Of a DNA stretch of 64,000 nucleotides, positions 1 to 6,184 are shown in pieces; position 1 is the first letter of the stretch; every line of letters begins with the position of its first letter. The notes under the pieces were generated by a model. That model did not search any database. It had not been told where the DNA came from and worked only from the letters and a program-made list of their open reading frames with translations. This stretch comes from CADCVT01 sp036389155 (GTDB lineage: Bacteria; Actinomycetota; Thermoleophilia; Solirubrobacterales; Solirubrobacteraceae), in assembly GCA_036389155.1 (NCBI GenBank), contig DASVQN010000050.1, positions 1 to 64,000 of the forward strand, written 5' to 3'. Position numbers and translations under genes: made by a program.

Positions 1-164
1 CGACCCTCACGCCTCTCGCGAACAACCCGGTCGCCAAGGCGAACGCGAAGGCCAAGAAGAAGCGCTGCTCCGTCAAGAAGGCCAAGCGCGGCCGGAAGGC
101 GAAGCGGACGTGCAGGCCCTCGAAGCGCAAGCCGGCCGCGAAGCGGGTAGGGCGCCGGTCATGA
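1..164 (+). CDS. C-terminal tail of an exported protein (5' end outside window)
   Basis: Only the last 53 codons are present; the first complete codon is at base 3 and the stop is TGA at 162-164. The visible part is almost wholly basic, with two cysteines (KKKRCSVKKAKRGRKAK, then KRTCRPSKRK). Basic, Cys-containing tails of this kind also close other exported proteins of this window, so an extracytoplasmic protein is likely. The catalytic part lies outside the window, so no function can be given. Its stop overlaps the ATG at 161 of the next gene (ATGA), which suggests the two are translated together. Confidence 0.6.
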   Translation, partial: TLTPLANNPVAKANAKAKKKRCSVKKAKRGRKAKRTCRPSKRKPAAKRVGRRS

Positions 165-364
165 CCCATTCCCACGGAGGCGCCGACCGCGTCGGGCACG
201 GCGAGGCCTCGCTCGGCGACGCCCAGGCGGCCAACCCGCCCGACGACCCGGACATGATCTTCGACGACGCCGAGCCGCTCGACACCGACGTCGAGTTCGA
301 GGGCGAGGCCGCGCCCCCGCCGGAGGAGCGCGGCAACGAGGACCCGGCGCCGAACGCGCCCTAG
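161..364 (+). CDS. Small acidic hypothetical protein (67 aa)
   Basis: The ATG at 161 overlaps the upstream stop as ATGA, which favours it over an in-frame GTG at 110. The product is strongly acidic (DPDMIFDDAEPLDTDVEFEG) and rich in Pro, Gly and Ala, with no signal peptide, membrane segment or cysteine. It looks disordered and the family is not recognised. A Lys-rich tail followed directly by an acidic partner is suggestive of a charge-based pairing, but that is only a guess. The stop TAG at 362-364 overlaps the stop of the convergent gene. Confidence 0.5.
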   Translation: MTHSHGGADRVGHGEASLGDAQAANPPDDPDMIFDDAEPLDTDVEFEGEAAPPPEERGNEDPAPNAP

Positions 365-603
365 TCCGCGCGGACGAGCCTGACGAAGCGGTGCCCGCCG
401 GCGAGCGGGCGCCGCCACGGCCCGTCGCCCTCGGGCGCCTCCGCCGCGTCGAGCAGGAGCGCGACGAGGCGGCGGGCGTCCTCGAGCGACTGCGGCGGCG
501 AGGTGTACGACGCGCCGACTCGCCGGCTCAGCGCCGTCGACAGGTGCTCGGAGACCTCGACGACGTACGACGGGCCGATCGTCATCTCGAGCTGGCGGTC
601 CAT
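361..603 (-). CDS. Hypothetical protein (80 aa)
   Basis: Starting at ATG 603-601 the product begins MDRQLEMTIGPSYVVEVSEH and ends in PLAGGHRFVRLVRAD. It is soluble, with no signal peptide or transmembrane segment; the middle (SLEDARRLVALLLDAAEAPE) looks helical and amphipathic. The family is not recognised. The start codon overlaps the start of the divergent ADP-ribosylglycohydrolase gene by two bases, and the stop overlaps that of the small acidic gene, so this frame has no flanking space at either end. A longer in-frame extension to 765 exists but runs over conserved codons of the opposite gene and is unlikely. Confidence 0.45.
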   Translation of the reverse strand: MDRQLEMTIGPSYVVEVSEHLSTALSRRVGASYTSPPQSLEDARRLVALLLDAAEAPEGDGPWRRPLAGGHRFVRLVRAD

Positions 604-1570
604 GATGACCGACAGGATGCACGACGCGATCGCGGGCTCGCTGCTCGGCCTCTTCTGCGGCGACGCGCTGGGGATGCCGTACGAGGCGCAGCCGCCCGAG
701 GCCATCCCCGAGCGGGTGGAGATGGAGGAGGCCCGCCTCGGGCGCGGGACGTACACCGACGACACCCAGATGGCGATCGCGGTCTGCGAGTCGCTGCTGC
801 GCTGCGGCGGCGTCGACGAGGACGATCTCGCGCGAGCGATCGCCGACGCCTTCGACCCCGACCGCGGCTACGGCCCCGGCACCACGACGGTCGTCCGGCT
901 ATGGGCGGAGGGCGTCCCGCGCGACGAGGCCGCGCTCCGGCTGTTCGACGGTGAGGGATCGGCGGGGAACGGCGCGGCGATGCGCGTCGCGCCCGTCGGC
1001 CTGCTCTTCGCGCACGACCCCGAGCGCTGCGTCGCCGAAGCGAGGCGCCAGGCCCGCCTCACGCACGCCCACCCGCTCGGCGTGGACGGAGCGGGCGTGC
1101 AGGCGGCGGCCGTCGCGGCAGCGGTGCGCGGCGAGGACCACCTCGTCGCGGCGCGCGCGGCGGCGCGGACGCGCGAGCTCCGCGCGAAGCTCGACGCCGC
1201 CGCGGACGCGGCGCGACGCGTGGCCTTCGGGGCCGGGACCCCAGAGCGGATCGCTTCGGCGCCCCCGCAGGAGAACAGCCTGTCGCCGGCCCACGTCGCG
1301 CGCCTCCTCGGCTCCACCGTCGCCGCGCACGAGTCGGTCCCCGCCGCGCTCGTCGCCGCGTGCGCCCCCACCTTCGAGGCCGCGCTCACCTTCGCCGTCC
1401 GCTGCGGCGGCGACACGGACACCGTCGCGGCGATGGCGGGCGCCGTCGCGGGCGCGCGGCACGGCGCCGGCGCGATCCCGCCGCGCTGGCTCGACGCGCT
1501 CGAGGACGGGCCGAAGGGTCGCACGCACGTCGCGCACCTTGCCGCGCAACTCGCGGACCGCATCGCGTGA
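602..1570 (+). CDS. ADP-ribosylglycohydrolase family protein (322 aa)
   Basis: Members of this DraG/ARH-like family remove ADP-ribose from proteins or small molecules using a dinuclear Mg2+ or Mn2+ site. The sequence shows the hallmarks in order: GSLLGLFCGDALGMPYEA at residues 12-29, the metal-binding T52-D53-D54-T55, GNGAAMRVAP near 120, and the second metal site GGDTDT with D271 and D273. Length fits the family. No signal peptide, so cytosolic. The start could be 602, 605 or 617 (three in-frame ATGs); all keep the conserved core. The physiological substrate cannot be read from the sequence, and no ADP-ribosyltransferase is next to it. Confidence 0.9.
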   Translation: MMTDRMHDAIAGSLLGLFCGDALGMPYEAQPPEAIPERVEMEEARLGRGTYTDDTQMAIAVCESLLRCGGVDEDDLARAIADAFDPDRGYGPGTTTVVRLWAEGVPRDEAALRLFDGEGSAGNGAAMRVAPVGLLFAHDPERCVAEARRQARLTHAHPLGVDGAGVQAAAVAAAVRGEDHLVAARAAARTRELRAKLDAAADAARRVAFGAGTPERIASAPPQENSLSPAHVARLLGSTVAAHESVPAALVAACAPTFEAALTFAVRCGGDTDTVAAMAGAVAGARHGAGAIPPRWLDALEDGPKGRTHVAHLAAQLADRIA

Positions 1571-1641
1571 GTCGCCGTCCGCGGTGAGCGACGATCGCTG
1601 GTAGTGTCGCGCCAGTTTTCGGTCGAGCGTTGGAGACCAGG

Positions 1642-2814
1642 ATGACCCGTCGGAGCGTGCTTGCTGTTCTTCCCGTAGCGGTCGGTCTGGCGCTCGCCGC
1701 GCCCGCGGCGGCTCTGGCCGGTGGCAACGTCGACGTCTCGGACTCCGGCAGCCAGCTGCGCGTGATCGGCGACGGCGGCGACAACACGTCGCTGTTCGTG
1801 CGGGATCACCTTGCCACCGAGTATCCGAACAACTGGGACGGCTACTCGATCGCCGTGAACAAGTCCGAGGGCACGCTCTCCTCGAACGACGGCACGTGCA
1901 CCGACATCACGAAGCCCAACCTCTCCAAGTACGAGTACTACTGCGCCGCGGCCGTGACGTCGTTCGTGGTCGACCTCGGGGACGGAAACGACCAGATCGC
2001 CGGCATCACCCTCGGACAGGAGTCCTCGTCACCGGGCAAGCCGAACGGAACCGTCACCGGCGGCGCCGGCAACGACGACCTCGGCGACGGCCTCGGCAAC
2101 GACAGCGTCGACGGCGGGCCCGGTAACGACCTGATCGACGCGCACGCCGGCAACGACTTCCAGGACGGCGACGGCGACGACACGATGAACGGCGGCCCCG
2201 GCGACGACAAGGTCCACGGCGGCAACGGCAAGGACGCGCTGACGGACACCGACGGTACCGACGAGCTGGTCGGCGACTTCGACGACGACAACATCAACGT
2301 CGGAGACGGCGCCGGCGGCGACATCGCGATCTGCGGCGGCGGCGTCAACGACGTCGCCACGGCTGACACCGGCGACACCGCGCAGGACTGCGAAACGGTC
2401 AACCGGCCGAGCAGCAGCCCGCCGCCGGGCGGCAGCCCCCCGCCAGGCGGTCAGCCGCCGCCGGGCGGCGGCGCGTCGGTCGCCGCGAACATCTCCGCGG
2501 CCCGAACCCAGTCCGTGGGCAAGCAGCACGGTCTGGTCGTGAGCGGCACCTGCGCGAGCGACTGCATCCTCGTCGCGCGCGCCACGGTCAGCGTGCCCAA
2601 GCTCGCGAAGGTCTACCGCTTCAGGAGCGGCGCGGTGCAGGCGCCCGCCGGCGCGAAGAAGAAGCTGAAGGTGAAGATGCGCGGCAGGGCCCTCAAGGCC
2701 ATCAGGAAGGCCCTGCACAAGCGCAGGAAGCTGACGGCAAACGTCACGATCGTCGCCACCGACGCGGCCGGCAACTCAACCCGCTACAAGACGAAGATCA
2801 AGCTCAAAGCCTGA
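1642..2814 (+). CDS. Secreted RTX-type calcium-binding repeat protein (390 aa)
   Basis: ATG 1642 is preceded by GGAG at 1632-1635 and is better than the upstream TTG at 1630. Residues 1 to about 27 form a signal peptide (TRRSVLAVLPVAVGLALAAP). A middle region carries RTX nonapeptides of the GGxGxDxxx type (GGAGNDDLGDG, GGPGNDLIDAHAGND, GGPGDDKVHGGNGKD), which bind Ca2+ in a parallel beta-roll outside the cell. A Pro/Gly linker (PPPGG repeats) leads to a basic C-terminal domain (KKKLKVKMRGRALKAIRKAL) like the tails of other exported proteins here. There is no protease or lipase domain, so the role is probably structural or adhesive. A TAGTGT at 1602-1607 may be its -10 box. Confidence 0.85.
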   Translation: MTRRSVLAVLPVAVGLALAAPAAALAGGNVDVSDSGSQLRVIGDGGDNTSLFVRDHLATEYPNNWDGYSIAVNKSEGTLSSNDGTCTDITKPNLSKYEYYCAAAVTSFVVDLGDGNDQIAGITLGQESSSPGKPNGTVTGGAGNDDLGDGLGNDSVDGGPGNDLIDAHAGNDFQDGDGDDTMNGGPGDDKVHGGNGKDALTDTDGTDELVGDFDDDNINVGDGAGGDIAICGGGVNDVATADTGDTAQDCETVNRPSSSPPPGGSPPPGGQPPPGGGASVAANISAARTQSVGKQHGLVVSGTCASDCILVARATVSVPKLAKVYRFRSGAVQAPAGAKKKLKVKMRGRALKAIRKALHKRRKLTANVTIVATDAAGNSTRYKTKIKLKA

Positions 2815-2822
2815 ACGGGTGA

Positions 2823-2844
2823 GCGCGCGGCGCCGGCCGCGCGC
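2823..2844 (+). terminator. Hairpin terminator after the RTX gene
   Basis: Nine bases downstream of the RTX stop a perfect inverted repeat forms a GC-only 9-bp stem (2823-2831 with 2836-2844) and a 4-nt loop. There is no T-tract, as is common for hairpin terminators in GC-rich actinobacteria. Function is inferred from position. Confidence 0.55.
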
Positions 2845-2892
2845 ACCGCTTGTCAGGACGCTGACGCGCTCCCGCTCGTCCGGCCCCGCCGG

Positions 2893-3322
2893 GACCTGAA
2901 GATCGAGCGCGTCCGGTACTTCATCCCGTGGAACGCGTGGGCGCGCGCGGACGAGATGGTCAAGGCCGAGGCCTACGTCCGCGCGGTCAAGCCGCTCATC
3001 CGGCACTTCCGCAAGCTGGGCATCCGCGAGTGGGGCTCGCGCAACGAGGCCAACCACGACTCGCAGGCGACGTGGAGGTCGCCGAGCCGCGCGGCGTGGG
3101 AGTTACCGGCGCTACGTGCGCGCCGTCGGGGTCCACAACTACTCGGACATCAACCGCCGGCGCACGACGGGGACCCGCACGATCATCCGCTCCGTCCGCC
3201 GCTACAACAGGCGCGCGAAGTTCTGGCTGACCGAGACCGGCGGGCTCGTCAAGCTCAGCAGCTCGTGGCCGTTCAGCACCGGGCGGGCGGCGTCGCGCCT
3301 GGGCTACATGTTCAAGAGGTAG
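2893..3322 (+). pseudogene. Decayed glycosidase-like secreted protein gene
   Basis: Two reading frames together encode one recognisable protein. The first (about 2893-3103) reads KIERVRYFIPWNAWARADEM and later REWGSRNEANHDSQATW; the NEANH stretch resembles the acid/base loop of clan-A glycoside hydrolases. At about 3103 the frame shifts and continues from YRRYVRAVGVHNYSDINRRR to KFWLTETGGLVKL, where the TETG resembles the nucleophile strand, ending at TAG 3320-3322. No start codon or signal peptide exists upstream, and the distance between the two catalytic regions is short for the fold, so 5' loss, internal deletion and frameshift are all likely. The end overlaps the convergent CocE gene. 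Family assignment is by motif only. Confidence 0.65.
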
Positions 3323-5405
3323 CGCACCGGCGCGGCACCGTGGCGCGCAGCCTCACGCGCCTGCCGCCGCGCAGGACCGCCACCGCCCGGACCCGTCGCG
3401 ACCGGCCCCCATGGAGCGCGACGCGGAACGGGCGGCGGCGGTCCGTGCGCCGCTTCATCCCGCGGCGCGACACGACCACCCGCCGCACCTTGCGCACGTC
3501 CCGGCCCGTCAACCGCGCGGTGCGGCAGCCGGCGACGAGGCGCAGCCGCGTCCGCGCCCGCTTCAGCCCCTTCCGACCCGGCTTGACCGGCGTCGTCCGC
3601 ACGCCCGGCGCCGCGGTCTGCCCGGCAGGGAGCGGGAGCGGCTGCGGCCTCCCGATCGGCTCGGCTGTCGGCAGGCGCAGCTCGAGGTTCGACACCGTGA
3701 TCTGGAACTGGCCGTTCGACGCGCGCACGTACGGGGCGTCGCGCCCGAGCAGCTGGAGCTTCGGCACGTGCTCCGGCGCGAAGTGCCACGCGCCGGGGTG
3801 CAGCTGGAAGACCTGGCGCCCGCTGGGGTCGGGGCGGTAGACCGTCCGCGCCACCAGCGTCTGCTTGCCGTCGGGTCCGACGTCGAGCAGCCGCGCCGCG
3901 ATCTCCGGAAACTCCCCGCTGACCGTGATGTCCGCCTGCACGAGCGGCGAGCCCATCAGCGTGAAGCCCGCCCCCGCCGCCGGCGGCAGCCGGTAGTTCG
4001 CGGTGTCGGGCTCGTCGTCGCCCGGCGTCGTCGCGCACGCGCCCGGGCCGGCGATCGGGTCGAACGCCTGCGCCACCGACGGGTCGCCGCCGCCCGACGT
4101 GAACGTCTGCTCGTCCGGCGAGGTGAAGCGGACCTCGCCGGGATGGATCAGGTCCCACGTGGGCGCGTCGTACGGGCCGCCCGACGGCGCCTCCTTCGGG
4201 CACGTCTGCGTCAGCGTCTCGACGCCCTCGAGCACCCGCACCGACGCGTCGCCCTTGACATAGCGGTCCATCCAGTCGGCGACGTGCGCCTGCCAGCGGG
4301 CCTCGTCGGCGTCCTTCCCCTGGCCCCGCTGGTGGCCGAAGTCGAAGTGCATCATCGCGAACGGCACGGCCGCGAACTCGCTGCGGAAGACGTTGTACAT
4401 CCGCAGCGCCTCGTCGACCGGGAACAGGTCGTCCGTCCATCCGTTGGCGACGATCGTCGGCGCCGGCTCGCGGTCGCGCGGGATCGCGATCGAGGTCTTG
4501 AAGTCGTAGATCGTGTTCGCGATCTGCGTGACGACCGGCTCGCCGTCGTACGGCTCCCCCGCGTTGATGCGGTTGTACCAGGTGGTCAGATCGGCCTGGT
4601 CGTCGGCCCCGGGCGGCGCGTAGAAGCCGGTCGTCTGGCCGAGCGCGAACAGCCCGGAGACGAACGACTGCTTCATGACGCCCGCCGGCTTGCGGCTCGC
4701 GTCGGCGGCGGGCAGGACGTAGTCGAGCTCGCGCCCGTTCGGCTGCAGCGCGTAGACGAGGTCGGTCCAGGGGATCGTCGGCGCCGCCGCGGCCAGCTTC
4801 AGCGGCGTGCCCTTCGGCGAGGTCCACGGCGCGTAGCTGCCGTCCTCCTTCATGATCCGGTCGCGCAGGATCGACAGCGCGAACGACACGCCGCCGCCGT
4901 ACGAGCCGCCGTGCACGCCGACGCGCTGCGGGTCGGCGAGGCCGTCGTCCACGAGCCGTCCCGCCAGGTCCTGCACGTCGCGGATCTCCCACCGCGTGTC
5001 GTCCATCTTGATCCAGCCGCCCGCGCACCGCGGGTCGAGCCGGCTCTGCGGCGTCCCGCACGACTCGTTGAAGCCGCGCGAGGTGATCGACAGCACGGCG
5101 TAGCCGCGGTCGGCCCACGGCTTGGAGGAGTTGGAGACGTTCGGGCTGCCGGCCTTCAGCGGGAACTTGCGCCCGCCCCAGCCGTGGCTGAGGATCATCA
5201 GCGGGAACGGCCCGTCGCCGGACGCCGGGAGCGTGACGTTGACGTCGACCATGTGCGCGTCCCACGTGTCGACGAGGCCCGAGCACAGGCGCACCCCCTC
5301 CTGGTCCGAGCACGCGAGCGAGCCGAACGGCTTCGGCGCCGCGGCGGTGGCGGACGCGGGCAGCGCGCAGCACAGCAGGACCGCGAGGGACAGGGCGCGT
5401 CGCAT
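3312..5405 (-). CDS. Secreted CocE/NonD-type (S15-like) alpha/beta hydrolase (697 aa)
   Basis: The protein resembles the X-Pro dipeptidyl-peptidase/cocaine-esterase group, serine hydrolases acting on acyl esters or peptides. From ATG 5405 it has a signal peptide (RRALSLAVLLCCALPASA) and a catalytic domain with nucleophile S168 in VGVHGGSYGGG, a candidate Asp at 325/326 (NGWTDDLFPVDEA) and His358 (HFDFGHQRG). A jelly-roll-like region follows (about 400-600), then an Arg-rich C-terminal tail. A GTG at 5423 would add six residues before the signal peptide and is less likely. It may follow the cupin and lipoprotein genes in one transcript. The substrate is unknown. Confidence 0.82.
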   Translation of the reverse strand: MRRALSLAVLLCCALPASATAAAPKPFGSLACSDQEGVRLCSGLVDTWDAHMVDVNVTLPASGDGPFPLMILSHGWGGRKFPLKAGSPNVSNSSKPWADRGYAVLSITSRGFNESCGTPQSRLDPRCAGGWIKMDDTRWEIRDVQDLAGRLVDDGLADPQRVGVHGGSYGGGVSFALSILRDRIMKEDGSYAPWTSPKGTPLKLAAAAPTIPWTDLVYALQPNGRELDYVLPAADASRKPAGVMKQSFVSGLFALGQTTGFYAPPGADDQADLTTWYNRINAGEPYDGEPVVTQIANTIYDFKTSIAIPRDREPAPTIVANGWTDDLFPVDEALRMYNVFRSEFAAVPFAMMHFDFGHQRGQGKDADEARWQAHVADWMDRYVKGDASVRVLEGVETLTQTCPKEAPSGGPYDAPTWDLIHPGEVRFTSPDEQTFTSGGGDPSVAQAFDPIAGPGACATTPGDDEPDTANYRLPPAAGAGFTLMGSPLVQADITVSGEFPEIAARLLDVGPDGKQTLVARTVYRPDPSGRQVFQLHPGAWHFAPEHVPKLQLLGRDAPYVRASNGQFQITVSNLELRLPTAEPIGRPQPLPLPAGQTAAPGVRTTPVKPGRKGLKRARTRLRLVAGCRTARLTGRDVRKVRRVVVSRRGMKRRTDRRRPFRVALHGGRSRRVRAVAVLRGGRRVRLRATVPRRCATS

Positions 5406-5444
5406 CGCGACGCATGGTGCCACCGGGAGGGGTGCCGCGCGCCG

Positions 5445-5870
5445 CTAGGCGGAGGCGGGAGGCGCGCCCGGCGGGCCGCTTCCGACGCGGCCCGTCTCGC
5501 CCTCGGGGAGCTTCCCGTCGCGCCCGACGTAGCCGTCCGCGCCGCCCGCGATGACGAAGACGACGTCCTCGTCGCCGGCGTTCCCCATCCGCCGCACCGT
5601 CGCCGCGTCGACGCGCACCACGCCGCCCGGACCGAGCTTCAGGCGCTCGCCGTCGCCGAACTCGAACTCGAGCGTCCCGCGGTGGACGAAGTACGTCTCC
5701 TCCTGGCGCTCGTGGTAGTGGCGGCCGGTCGACACGCCCGGCGGCAGGACGATCGCGTTGATCCCGAACGCGGTGACGCCCAGCTCCCGGCGGATCTTGC
5801 GGAAGCCGGGCCCGTCGCCGAGGTCGTCGAGGTCGGCGGCCGCCCAGCCCTGGCCTTCGGCGCGGGCCAT
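5445..5870 (-). CDS. Cupin-domain protein (141 aa)
   Basis: This is a single conserved beta-barrel cupin: motif 1 is seen as GVSTGRHYHERQEETYFVHRG (GX5HXHX3,4EX6G) at about residues 45-65, and motif 2 follows around residues 75-100 without the usual second-motif His. The motif 1 residues would hold one metal ion. Such small cupins can be isomerases, dioxygenases or sensors, and the specific reaction cannot be told. The ATG (5870-5868) overlaps the stop of the lipoprotein gene as TGATG, so the two are probably co-translated. Confidence 0.8.
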   Translation of the reverse strand: MARAEGQGWAAADLDDLGDGPGFRKIRRELGVTAFGINAIVLPPGVSTGRHYHERQEETYFVHRGTLEFEFGDGERLKLGPGGVVRVDAATVRRMGNAGDEDVVFVIAGGADGYVGRDGKLPEGETGRVGSGPPGAPPASA

Positions 5871-6154
5871 CAGCGCTCGTCGTCCCCGCCGCTCCTGGGG
5901 GGCGCCTGGACGCCGTCGCCGAAGTCCTGGTCGCCGGGCTCCTTGGTGTCGGGGCCGGCGGCGATGCCGCCGCGCGCGGCGTCCGTCTCCTTGCCGTCGG
6001 CGCCCGAGCCGTCGGCGCCGCCGAGCTCGTAGGGCAGGCCGCTCGTCACGGCCGGAGCGCCGCCGCTGGAGGGCTCGGGGTCCTTCTTGCCGCAGCCGCC
6101 GGCGAGGAGCGCGAGGCAGAGCACGGCGGCGGCGGCGAGCAGGTGACGCGGCAT
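5870..6154 (-). CDS. Small lipoprotein (94 aa)
   Basis: The N-terminus MPRHLLAAAAVLCLALLAGG followed by Cys21 fits a lipoprotein signal with a somewhat unusual lipobox (AGGC). The rest is a low-complexity acidic and Gly/Pro-rich chain without a recognisable domain, so it is probably a disordered membrane-tethered protein. A TAGGCT hexamer (complement of 6165-6170) lies 10 nt upstream of the ATG and overlaps the promoter of the divergent gene. It is translationally coupled to the cupin gene downstream. Confidence 0.7.
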   Translation of the reverse strand: MPRHLLAAAAVLCLALLAGGCGKKDPEPSSGGAPAVTSGLPYELGGADGSGADGKETDAARGGIAAGPDTKEPGDQDFGDGVQAPPRSGGDDER

Positions 6155-6164
6155 GCAGTCGGGC

Positions 6165-6174
6165 AGCCTACACT
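6165..6174. promoter_or_regulatory. Bidirectional -10 element with a shared TA step
   Basis: The 10-mer AGCCTACACT contains TACACT (6169-6174) facing right toward the ATG at 6185 and, on the other strand, TAGGCT (6170-6165) facing left toward the ATG at 6154. The two hexamers share the central TA. Both start codons lie 10 nt away and neither has a Shine-Dalgarno sequence. No convincing -35 box is seen. Confidence 0.5.
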
Positions 6175-6184
6175 CGCGCAGGCG

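Noticed and set aside
2956..3840. Single 294-residue plus-strand frame over the decayed glycosidase region
   Set aside because: Only its first about 50 codons carry recognisable sequence; after about 3103 it leaves the homologous frame and runs antisense into the CocE gene.
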